Assembly (NCBI RefSeq): GCF_018294505.1
Contig: NC_057814.1
Coordinates: forward strand, 292,074,604-292,138,603
Direction of reading: 5' to 3'
DNA from: Triticum aestivum
Lineage: Eukaryota; Streptophyta; Magnoliopsida; Poales; Poaceae
DNA: 64,000 nt
Shown in pieces: positions 23,398-34,145 of the stretch. The notes under the pieces are model-generated. The model was not told where the DNA came from. It was given only the letters and a program-made list of their open reading frames with translations, and did no database searches. The position numbers were made by a program, and so were the translations under genes. Positions within the stretch are counted from its first letter, which is position 1. Every line of letters begins with the position of its first letter.

Positions 23398-24189
23398 CTA
23401 CTGCTCGGGTGGTGCTGCTGCAGGCTCGTCTCCTGAACCGGACCCAGATCCTGAACTGATAGTAGAGACCTCCGGGGGAAGAGAGGTGCACTGGCGCTGC
23501 TTCGAGGGCTCTCCCTCAGGGGCAGGCAGTGGATGGGATCTAAGCATAGGAGCAGCAGGAGTAGCTACAAGAGAAGGCCATGCAGCAGGAGCGCTACGAG
23601 GGTTCACCGTCAGAGGGTTAACGGTACCCTGCGAGGTCGTCGAGGGAACGGAGGTGGGAGGAGCAGAAGTGTAGATGACAGCTGGAAGAGGGTTCCTTAT
23701 ACGAGCAGCAGCGAGAGCGGCGCGAGCGCGTGAGAGCTCCCAAGCTAACTCGTAATTAAGGAGATAACTAGCGGTGATGTAGCGTGCAAGGTGGCTAGTG
23801 GGACGATCGCACTCCGGGTTAATCAAAGGAAAGCGGATACGCCCATTCTCATGCAGAGATGGGTAGTAGAAAAGACCAGGGTGGGTGTGCATGCGAACCT
23901 CATTGTAGCGCAAGTCTACAAGAGCCTCGATAGCAGCAAACTGAACCGCCTGAGATGGCGTAGAAGCAAGACCACCCTTAGACGAACGAGAGTAAGCGCC
24001 GGATGGGGAACTGTGGTGTAGAGTGACCTCAGCATAATACTCATACAATGCACCGGCCAGATGCTCGCGATACACCCGATACTCTGGATCAGCACCCTCT
24101 GGATAGAGTCGTCGCCACATGTTCTGAAGCAGGTGCGGCGATGTGAACGGAGCTGGCTCAAGATCTTACAAGATCGGTAATGGTGCCAT
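23398..24189 (-). pseudogene. Element C: ORF0 upstream of gag, one early stop
   Basis: A minus-strand frame in the leader between PBS and gag. The first ATG is at 24189; codon 8 is TAA (24168-24166); from the next ATG at 24120 the frame is open for 240 codons to 23398. The N-terminal half is Tyr- and Arg-rich with a compact-fold look (EHLAGALYEYYAEVTLHH, then FAAIEALVDLRYNEVRMHTHPG, then ARYITASYLLNYELAWEL). The C-terminal half is Pro/Ser/Ala-rich and low complexity. An extra orf0 ahead of gag is known in some rice chromovirus-type elements; whether this one is homologous was not tested. Its function is unknown. Confidence 0.6.
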
Positions 24190-24338
24190 CTACACTCACA
24201 AACCATACGGTTAGTAATAACAACAATTAAACATGCATGCAATGCAACAACCAATTCCTATGTCTACTGGCATTCAAACAAAACTATCTACCATTTTACT
24301 AACGCGCTTCCGGTCTAGCGTGTCCTACAATCAGCGCG

Positions 24339-24350
24339 GCTCTGATACCA
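24339..24350 (-). other. Element C: primer-binding site (initiator Met tRNA type)
   Basis: The minus strand reads TGGTATCAGAGC five bases after the 5' LTR end, the standard plant initiator-Met tRNA complement. Confidence 0.88.
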
Positions 24351-24355
24351 ACCAT

Positions 24356-27300
24356 TGTGGCACCCTGGCTCAGAGCAACCGGTTTACCCTGCATTGCCAA
24401 CCTAGAGATCGAGTCTTTTGGCAACACACAACAACATGGTACAGAAATAACCGCTTTATTGATACTAGCGGGGTACATAGGTCTGATATTACATCAAGAT
24501 TCGAGGCCAAGCGGCACACACGGTGCTGCTGGACAGTATGTACATTATTTAATGAACATGGCTGGGGCCTCGATCACACGAAACTATGCGGCAGCGGAAG
24601 AAAGTCGTAGCGGAACTCCATACCACAGGGACACGGACGTGGACACGGCCTAGACACGAGATGCGCTCCGATGCGAATCAACTTGCCTGAAAGCTGGCAT
24701 AACATGCCAGGTCAGTACATTGAATGTACTTGCAAGCTCACAACAAACATAAGCACGGTGGCAGACAATATCATGATAATTAATCAGGTTAAACTAATGC
24801 AAGAAAATAATATAGATGCAGAGCAGCCAAACAGCGCACCGAGTCACACGGACTTGTTTACCAGACAGTTACCTCGTAACCAAACGATGACCACACCGGG
24901 GTCACACCTGAAACCAATCGCTCATGAACACCTCGAGTGTTCAAGGTTCACCACGAGACAAAACATCACAACAATTTCTAGTTGGCAAGATTAATTATAA
25001 AAGTTGATCCATGGTGTGACTTACTCCCGAGTTTTGCCCATAACCGAGGGCGTGACTATCGATAGATTAAATACACTGTGCAGAGGTAGCGCACTTTACC
25101 CACACTACGGAATACCTGGCCTCGCACTCCCATTCGGGTGGACCAAAATATCCCGACGAAACCCTCCCTTTGTCATGCACTCTCCCCGGCCACTCTGACC
25201 ATCTCCCTCCCAGGGCTAGGTCTTGGGTGGCCCCGTGTCTACCAAAGACACCAACGGCCACCGTCGTGGCAAAACGGTCCCAAACGGGGACAAGGTACCA
25301 TAAAAACAAAAACAAGCACACAAGGTTATGTCTGCCTACCGGGCCAGGGTATGCACGCCCATAACCTTCCCTCGCGGGAGGCACCGGTGAGAGCCACAAC
25401 AAAGGACTGAATCAAGACCTTCCCATTAGGTAAATGTGGTCACACTGAACTAAGAACCCGATTCAGTGGCACCATGATGTGATCAACATCATATTCAGGT
25501 TGAACTTAATCAAGTTTAACTCTTAAGAAAACTTTTTATTACTAACATGGCATAATACCGGAAATCATGCAACTACTCGCTATGCAAAGCAAACAACTCA
25601 TGTTCATGGATCAAACTTAACCACATAATTATCTTGCAACACTAAAGATCAAACTTTCTGGTTATACCTCATTTTATCAACAAGCAATATTTTTATTGGT
25701 TCTTTATTTAAATGAAAATATCATTTAGTAAAACTAATACCACTAATTTCCATGGCAATATGCATGGGGTAAAAATCCTACTCTACTTAACCAAGCAAGG
25801 TCATGCATGCAGCTAGTAACTAAAACAAGCATTTCTAACAGAATAAAGTGACTAGTAATTTACCAAAATTATTTACCAAATTTTAATGCAAATAAGAACT
25901 CATATTCAAGTAGAAAATCATAGATATTGAAATAACACCATCCAAATGCTGGTGTGGCTTGCCTTAGTGTAGAGGAGGATCACACCACTCTTGGTTTTCT
26001 TCAAGACAAGCTTCTCCTTCTGAAAAACAATTTAAAACCACAAAAACAAATGTCAAAACACCTTCTGAAAATCACCAGAAATTCTAGACAGCAAGGAAAA
26101 ATCCACCATTTGGTGTGCTGCTAGAGCTTTCTGTAACAAAGACAATGCAAAAAGAATCAATTCATTTGGACTTATGGTTTAGAAGTAATGGCTGGTCAAA
26201 GTTTAGTCAAATTTTGAATTAAATTTGAATAAACAGAAAATCCTGGGGGGTGACGTCGAAGGCGTAAAACGGGAGTGCGCCTCCACTCGTTCCGCTTCGG
26301 GCGCGAGTGGTGAGGCTGACATTGGGCCCCATCCGTCCGAAGAGAGAGAGAGAGGGGGGGATCGAGATCAGAGGGGGCGGCGTTTCACCGGAGCTCACGC
26401 CGGCGACGAGGGGTTTTGGACTAGGCTAGAGGGATAGATTGGAAGCAGGGCTCGCGGCGCACCTGCCCGTACCCGTGGCTTGGCGAGAGGTGGACAGAGC
26501 TGGATGCAGTCGAGCTCGCAAGCTTCGGTGGCGGACGGGGTTCGCCGAAGAGGTTGAAGACGGCGGCTAGAGGCAGCTCCGAGGGCTTGGCGGGGTCCAG
26601 GCAGCACCAGCAGAGCCCCAATGCCCCGCCCAAGCAGCTGCTTGAGCTCGAGAGGCACCAGAGCCCGGCAGTTGGACTGCGGGGATCGCCGGAGTCCTCG
26701 GGTCGGGGCGACAGCCAGAGGCCTGCCCAACCGGGCTTCTGCTCGTCTACGTGCTCGTGGAGGTGGTGTGGAGTGGTGAGTGGCTAGCAAGGGAGGCGGG
26801 GGCGCTATATATAGCCGGAACGGAGGGGGGAACATGTCGCCGCCGGGGCGTTCTGGACACGCCGCGAACGTCGACGAGAAGCTCCAACGCGAGGGGGCAC
26901 GATGTTGCGTCGTCTCAGGAGCTTGCCTATGCTTGCGGACGCGCATAGTAGGTGGCTGGAGAAGAGGACAAGCGCACGCGCGCACTGTGCCGATTTGGAC
27001 GCGACGCGCCTATGCTTGCTGCGGCGGCTCCGGCGTCGGCGAGCGCCAGGGAGGGGTCAAGGGTGATGGGTCGAGGGTTGTGGCGCGGTGCGGCGGTTGG
27101 AGGCGAGCGCTGGAACAGGCACGCGCGAAACAGAGGGCAAGGCGACAGCCAGAGCACGTCGAGACGCTGCCAGGCGCCATGTCCTCGCGCGGTCACCATG
27201 CTGGCATGGTCAAAACGATGGCTAGGAGCGGCCAAACCTTGTCCAAGTGCTCGACCGTGCAGTGTTACGTCAAGGAGGGGTGATGGATCATACCCAGGCC

Positions 27301-27906
27301 GACCAGACGCGACTCTACCAAGCTGGCAAGTTTCTGGTCAGAAACTTGGTCGCCAAGTTTGGCCACCTTCTAGAAGGCCATTAGGGCTAATCTCCTGGGG
27401 TTTAGGGTTACTTAGGAAGGTGTTCAAGCTCAAGAAAGCTCAAGGCCAAAAGCTAAAGGAAAAATGCACTTGCTGTACAAAGTGCATTTCTGGTCCAGAA
27501 GTGAAAATATTTTCTACAGCAAAAATATTACAAAAAGTGATGCAATATTTTTGCATGGGAAGGTGGGCCAGGGTTCTAAGAATATTTAGGAATTATCTCA
27601 GATTTTTCTGATCAAGAAAAATTGAGGTTGCTTTGGAGCACATGGTTTTGAAGTGAGTTTAAGAGAGAAAAATGAATATTTTTCTTTTAGGAAAAATATT
27701 CATTTGATTATTTTGGGATTTTATAGGAGGAATAAGATAGATGGGTCACTTGGGTGAAATCCAAGGATATGCCCAAGTGACAAGTCCATGTGAATTGATT
27801 CAAAACCCAAATCAAATCAGGGCAAAAACCACGGTGAAAACCAAGTCCAGAAAAAGAGAGAAGGCAACTCCGACAAAAGAGAGAAGGCAAAATCCAGGCT
27901 GTCACA
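24356..27906 (-). repeat. Element C: 5' LTR, complete
   Basis: 3551 bp, starting TGTGGCACCC and ending GGCTGTCACA on the plus strand. The TATA run is at 26806-26813. It differs from the left copy by scattered substitutions and small indels. Confidence 0.9.
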
Positions 27907-28489
27907 GCGGGAGTTTTGCAGCATCATAGACAGGGACGCTAGCTTGAAATTTCGGCATCACAAGGCGCGGCTTGAAATTTCGGGGGAACAAGCTTAACGT
28001 GTACCCAAAAAAAGACAATTCACACCTCATAACTAGAGAGAGCTATGTCCCGTTTTACTATATTACTAGAAATGCATTAAAATACAACAAAAAAACAAAA
28101 AAAATCAGGACAACAAACATAACGTGTACAGTACCAAAACAATTTGCACTTCCCTCAACAATAAAAAAAGAATGTGTGTTGTCTAGCATATGGACTAAAT
28201 TTGAGTACATTTTCCCTGTTTGAATGGGATTGTACTCGGTTTAGTTATACAACCATCTAAATATTATCTTCACAACACATGACATGAATATAGGAGAAGT
28301 AAATTCCTATATAAATACGAACTACATGTACATACGATCTCAAATTCAAATATATGTGATTTTATGTTGAATTGAAATCATAGTACATGTATGCTCTAGC
28401 TAGATGTTCGGAATCTAAACCATGTATGATATACTACGTACAATGTGTTTAACAAGCACAACACACACACACACACAAACACCATTTAG
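27907..28489. other. Unique flank right of element C
   Basis: AT-rich DNA with a short (AC)n run at about 28459-28477. A short direct repeat (cttgaaatttcgg) occurs near 27942 and 27971. No gene or element was recognised. Confidence 0.4.
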
Positions 28490-28863
28490 ACTAGTAAGGT
28501 ACACGTGCATTGCACGCATGAGATTTGGCAACCAAATTATGAATAAATACCACATTATAGCATGTAAGCTTTGAGTCATATATGCATGATGTAGATGTTC
28601 GTTTAATTCTTATAGTTCATTTCATTCAAAATCATCTAGTTTTTATAAGAAAGCTAATCTATTTTAAGATTCATGGAATTGTGCGTTGTAAGGCATAAAG
28701 TAAAAACAAATAATGGAAAATCATGTAGAAAAACACTTGGGCAATTTTGATACGGAAGATTCTAGAACAAAGAAGAAGTGCTTGTGTTTTCAGGTTTGTG
28801 CATTATGCTTAAGTTCAACCATGGAGTCTTCTAGATGGTACATGTGGCAAAATCTGGTGGAAT
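28490..28863 (+). repeat. Long terminal inverted repeat, left arm
   Basis: It starts ACTAGTAAGGTACACGTGCA and matches the reverse complement of 42239-42920 throughout, once the MITE in that arm is left out. Together they form about 375 bp TIRs of a DNA transposon or foldback element, about 2.2 kb before D1 entered. The sequence outside the ends shows no clear target duplication, so the superfamily is open; grass elements with similar ends are often Mutator-like. Confidence 0.75.
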
Positions 28864-29708
28864 CTAGATGATATCCAACGGCCAGTTGTGCTCAAATTTT
28901 CCATCTCTGCACCATCGGATTGGCCTCATCCAACGACCATCTTTCAAAGTTAAAGTTATCCGCGCACTATATAAAAAATATAAAATATAATATATATAGG
29001 GGCATAGATATAGATATGTGATGCGAAAGCCACCCATCATCTCCAATTAGAATAGTGTGTCCATGCACGGATGCAATGTGGCCAAACGATGTCTGCCATC
29101 GATATCTCAAATACAAATCAGTCTGACCTTGTTCAATGTGTATACAGTACAACATGCTCATTTCCAAACCACACCACGCATATCTCAGTTATATTCATGC
29201 ATGCATGGGTTTCAAACATCATGATCTCTTATTCAAATATTTGAATTCTACTTTACATTGATTATGACGTCACCTAGTCTTTTACACCCACACAGTCATC
29301 TTCTCTTTATAATTGTACATTAACTTTCTCTCGTGCATGCATGCACACACGGTACCAGTCGGCATTATCCATTGCACACATGCAATCTTTTTCTTTAGGT
29401 CGGTCTCCCATGCATGCACACACACACCTCCCCTCCCCATCATATCGGGCATTCTTTATCTCTCACGTGCATGCGCAACGATCAATGTTCCTCTATGTGT
29501 GTGTATATATAGCTAGGTCTTTCAAAGTTTTCCACACAAACCGATCAATCTATATATCTAGTGAGGTCTCACCCTCTTTCCCACGTCCACATCGATCAAT
29601 CTATACCTCTCTATATAGGATTACATAGCTAATACACCCACATTAATTATATATCCAACGTCCCCCTCTCATTATCCATGCCTCCGCTTCATCTCTCAAA
29701 CGCGCGCA
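28864..29708. other. Interior of the TIR element, left part
   Basis: A pyrimidine-rich, CATGCATG-rich region with several TATATA runs (about 28990 and 29510), resembling promoter or spacer DNA. No ORF was recognised. Confidence 0.35.
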
Positions 29709-29888
29709 CAGTGGCGAAGACAGGGGCAGCAAGGCCCCCCCTAACATCAATATATATGGAGGCTAATATGAATGTGATCATTAGACAATTGCTCGTAAAA
29801 TGGTTTAAGTTGATGAATTGGCCCTCCTTGTAAAGGATTAGCAATGCTTGGCCCCCTAGCTCATTTATTTTTCATGGCTCCGCCACTG
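29709..29888 (+). mobile_element. hAT-like MITE
   Basis: 180 bp between inverted ends CAGTGGCGAAG and CTCCGCCACTG, the CAGTGGCGGAGCC type seen in grass hAT MITEs. The flanking 8-mers cgcgcgca and cgccaaca match at 5 of 8 positions, a degraded duplication at best. Confidence 0.55.
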
Positions 29889-29919
29889 CGCCAACAGCAC
29901 ACGTTCTCGCCCCCTCTCT

Positions 29920-32900
29920 TGTCACATCCCTAGTTCTGGTTTGCACTAGGCTAGCTTCATGAGTGTCATCATGTTTAAGTTTCAAATGAATTTGAAATGG
30001 GGATTGCCTAAACCCTAGCATTAAAGGAATTCACTAGGTTCAACTAAAATATTCTCAGTGACTCCAAATGGTTTTCAAAAATGTTCATCATTTCTGGGAA
30101 ATGCTAGAAGCAATAACCAGAGGTGTTGCACATTTTTCCATGACATATTTGGGCTCTGAATTAAATCATATAGTATTTGCATTTGGGCATTTAAATGCTA
30201 TTAAATATTTTAAATGCTCAAATAATCATGAACTAAAATGTTTGCTGTTGGTTATATTCCAAAAAGTGGCATTGAGCAGTTTGATGATTTTTGCATCTGT
30301 TTAAGTATTTTTAATAAAGCCCTAAAGACTACAAAACAATAGAAAACAGAAACTAAATTAGGAAAGAGAGAGAGAGAGAAGTACCTGGCCACTTACCTGG
30401 CACAGCCCACCTGCCAGCCCACCAGATAGCCCAACACTGTGCGGCCCAGTGCCAGTCGTCTTCTTCCCGGCGCCAGTAGGAGTTGCTGCGTGTCGACGGG
30501 CGCAGCCACCCCTGGCCACCTCCTGCTTGCCACCGAGGCGCCCCCGAGCCTACCCGACGCGTCTCGAGAACGCCCTGGCCCCTCTTGCTGTTCCCTCCTC
30601 TCTCTGGACCTCCCTCCCCACCCTGCTCTTTCCCCCACGCGACCACCGAAAGCAGCCGGAGACCGCCGCTCGCCGTAGCTATGGCCATCGGCCACCGCAC
30701 CCCCTGCGGACATACCCATCGACTCCGCTGCGACGCCTCGCGCCTCCAATCAGAAGAACGCAAGCCCGGACGGCCTTCTTCCCCGTCAACGCCGCCGTCC
30801 TCGACCTCGGGTGCCGGTGATCTGCACCGTCGATTTGCCGGACCCCGTGCCTCCCCTGCCTTGCCAGCAGAACAAGCAGATCCGCGGTGAGCCGCTGCTT
30901 CTTTTCCCCCTACTCCCATGGTCGCCCGCGTCCTATAGGCCGTAGTTGCACGGACGCAGAAGCTCCCCGCCGCCATGCCTCATTGCCGTCGCACCAACAG
31001 CAGCCATAGCTCGCGTCCGAGCACCGTCGCGCTCTCAGCATGCTCCCAGGAGCTGAGTGCAGCCACCCGTTCGCCCTGCCGTGCACAATAGCGCCGAACC
31101 CGACCTTGCCGAGCTCCGGCCGCCGCCCGGCTCGTCGCCACCGCCGCTACATGCTGCCTCAGCACACACCACGGCCACCGCTAGATGTGCCGCATCGCGG
31201 GCTTTCTAGCGCGCCCAGCCGCGCGTCCAGCCGATGCCAGAGTTGGCCGGACGAGGAGCGCCGCCGCGTCTGCTTACCGCCGGTGATTAGTCGCCTGATT
31301 GGATGACGTGGCGCGCGCTTAATTAGCACTAACCACCGATTAGTTGACCCCAACGGTCATTGACGGACGGGACCCACCCCTAAATTAACCACAGGGTTAT
31401 TCCCTGTTTAAATTAACCTTATGCCCGTGGCCCCACCGGTCAGTTTGACCTTGCCACATCAGCATTGACCTGGCCCCACAGGTCAGCCTCTGATGCTGAC
31501 CCTGTTACACAGACATGCGGGACCCACAGGTCAGGTTTGACCTGGACCGGGTCCGTTGACCTGCTGAGGTCAGCATGACCTAATGCTGACGCAGTTAATG
31601 ATTTTCTGGTTTTAAAATAATTCAGAAAATTCCAGAAAATGCCCTAACTTCTAAAATTCATAGAAATTCAACCGTAGCTCCAAATGAAACAAATTATAGA
31701 TGAAAAATGATCAGAAAAATCCAATCTATCCATCTGTACCTTTTTCATGCATGTTAGAGCAACTTATAGCTACTGTTTAGGACAACATGTAAATGGCATT
31801 TGAATTCCCACATATGGAGTTTGAATTTGAATCTTGGATTCAAACCAACTTCATTTAATATGTTGCTAGTTGCATTAGCTCAAAACGCATTCATATTGCC
31901 ATGCCATGATCATGCATCATATTGTGCATTGCATTGATTGTATTTCTTCTCTGTTGCCGGTATTTGTCCCCTCTCGGTAGACGATGTTCTGACGTTGTGA
32001 TCGTTGACACTAATGAAGACTCAATGCTATCTTCAGAAGTGCCAGGCAAGCAAAACCCCCTTGTTCATTCCGATACAATCCCACTCTCTCGCTCCTGCTC
32101 TCTTTTACTGCATTAGGACAACAACGATTCATCTGTTACTTGCTGCGGTAGCTGAACCCCTTTATCCTCTGCATGACCTGCCATTGCCACAGTAAATAGA
32201 TGAAACCCACTAGCATGAGTAGGAGTTGTCTGAGCCCTGATGTGCCTACTCATTCATGCTTGTTTTTCATGCCTGTTATTGCTTAGAGTTGTGTCAGGTC
32301 TGATTCATCGGGAATGAATTGGAAAGTGGTGACATGTCCTACTGTGTGAGAGCTAAGTGTGTGAACACGATTTGGTAAAGGTAGCGGTGAGAGGCCATGT
32401 AGGAGTACATGGTGGGTTGTCTCATTGAAGCCGTCCTCAAGAACTGAGTTCTGTGTTTGTGATCCATGAACAGTTACTACCACGCATTGGAATGCTTAAG
32501 TGCCCCTCTCGACTTATTAATCAACCTGATCTCTGTCCAGGAGTTGCAACTAGTTTCTGGTGTTTGTAGGTAGTGTTAGTAGTCTACCAAGTGGCACCCG
32601 GTACAGGTGGGCTTGGGACAGACTAGGCACACGTGGCCTGGTGTACCGAGTGGCACCCGGATGGTGCGCTCGGGAACCCTGCACACATCGTTTGGGGCCG
32701 TGAGCGACACCCCGGTCGGATCTCCTTGCGGATGGAACCCGAATAGGTGATAAACCTGGACGAGAGACTTGTGTGGTTAGTCAGGTGGTGGCCGACTCCC
32801 TCGCCAGGCTTCCGCTTGAAGGTTGCCGAGGTACACGACGTGTACATGGTGGTAAGTGGCGAGAGCGTGTGTGACGAAGTACACCCCTGCAGGGTTAACA

Positions 32901-34145
32901 TCATCTATTCGAATAGCCGTGTCCACGGTAAAGGACTTCTGGGTTGCCTGTACAGTTCATAGACAAGTGAAAGTGGATACTCTAAAATGCGCAAGATAAG
33001 CGTGAGTGCAACAGATGGCGTTCTCGTAGGGAGACGGGAGCGGATCCATAGTGGTGTATTGATATGGTGAATATGTGGACTCATGTGCGCCACCTCAAAA
33101 GAGTTACTTGCAGTCGTAGTTCAGGATAGCCACCGAGTCAAAGCTGGCTTGCTGCAGTTAAACTCCACCACCCCCTTTGTTGATACCGATGCATATGTAG
33201 ATAGTTCTGATGTAAGTCTTGCTGGGTACATTTGTACTCACGTTTGCTTATTTTATGTTTTGCAGAGAGACGTCAGTCTCGCTAGTAGTTCCGTGTGGAC
33301 TTCGACGTTTAGCTTGATACCTCAGCTACGATCTTGTGCCCTCGGCAGGATCTGGTAGATAGTCAGGCTTCTCAGCCTTTTCCAGTTATAGATGTCTATA
33401 CTCAGACATGTCAAGCTTCCGCATGTGCTTTGACTTGTATGCTCTGAATGTTGGGTCATGAGACCCATGTTTGTAATATCTGGCTCTTCGGAGCCTAATG
33501 AATAAATACTCTGAGTCGTAGAGTCTTGTTGTGATGCCATGTTGTATTTGCACATATCGAGCATATTGTATGTATGATTGAAATGCTTGGTATGTGTGGG
33601 ATCCGACAATCTAGTTGTCTATCCTTAGCAGCCTCTCTTATGGGGAAATGTAGTCTAGTGCCTCCTTGAGCCATAGTAGTCCGCTACAGCCCGGTTCACC
33701 GGAGTCCTGCTAGCCCAGCACTACTGCTCCGGAACACTTGATTGGCCGGCATGTGATTCACTTCGTTCCTGTGTCTGTCCCTTCGGGGAAATGTCACGCG
33801 GTGACATCTGGAGTCCTGCCTAGCCCGCTACAGCCCGGTTCACCGGAGTCCTGTCAGCCCAGTGCTACAGCCCGGATTCGCACGCTGCTGACCGACATGC
33901 TCGATGTTGATTCATGTATGCCTGTCCCCGTAAGTTAGTGCCACTTTGGGTTCACGACTAGTCATGTCGGCCCGGGTTCTCTGTCATATGGATGCTAGCG
34001 ACACTATCATATACGTGAGCCAAAAGACGCAAACGGTCCCGGGCCATGGTAAGGCGACACCCGTGGGAATACCGTGCGTGAGGCCGCAAGGTGATATGAG
34101 GTGTTACCGGCTAGATCGATGTGACTTGGAATCGGGGTCCCGACA
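29920..34145 (+). repeat. Element D1: 5' LTR
   Basis: 4226 bp, TGTCACATCC...GTCCCGACA. A GC-rich block at about 30400-31300 gives long, probably meaningless frames on both strands. A good splice-acceptor sequence (ttatgttttgcag, about 33254-33266) and a donor-like cgcggtgagc (about 30885) are conserved in the other copies. A 38 bp direct repeat occurs at 33681-33718 and 33825-33862, with a 7 bp stem palindrome around GTCACGCGGTGAC between them. Confidence 0.92.

Larger units (their letters stand above)
15342..27906 (-). mobile_element. Element C: chromovirus (Del/Tekay-like) with 3.5 kb LTRs
   Basis: A minus-strand gypsy element: right (5') LTR 24356-27906, initiator-Met-type PBS, extra ORF0, one gag-pol frame, polypurine tract, and left (3') LTR 15342-18651. 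Domain order is Gag, zinc knuckle, protease, RT, RNase H, integrase, then a chromodomain-like tail. That order, the long LTRs and the iMet PBS point to the Del/Tekay chromoviruses. The left LTR lacks its last 240 bp or so, so no target duplication remains; the right flank is GCGGG (27907-27911). Coding damage is limited to point changes, suggesting moderate age. Confidence 0.88.

Noticed and set aside
24339..24350. TGGTATCAGAGC strings as possible tRNA gene fragments (also at 34150 and 50255)
   Set aside because: Position directly after an LTR and the 12-base length fit primer-binding sites; no cloverleaf arms flank them.
30353..31306. Long frames on both strands in the D1 LTR, repeated at 38370-39323 and in D2
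   Set aside because: High GC removes stops in several frames at once. Starts and lengths differ between copies and no motif is seen.
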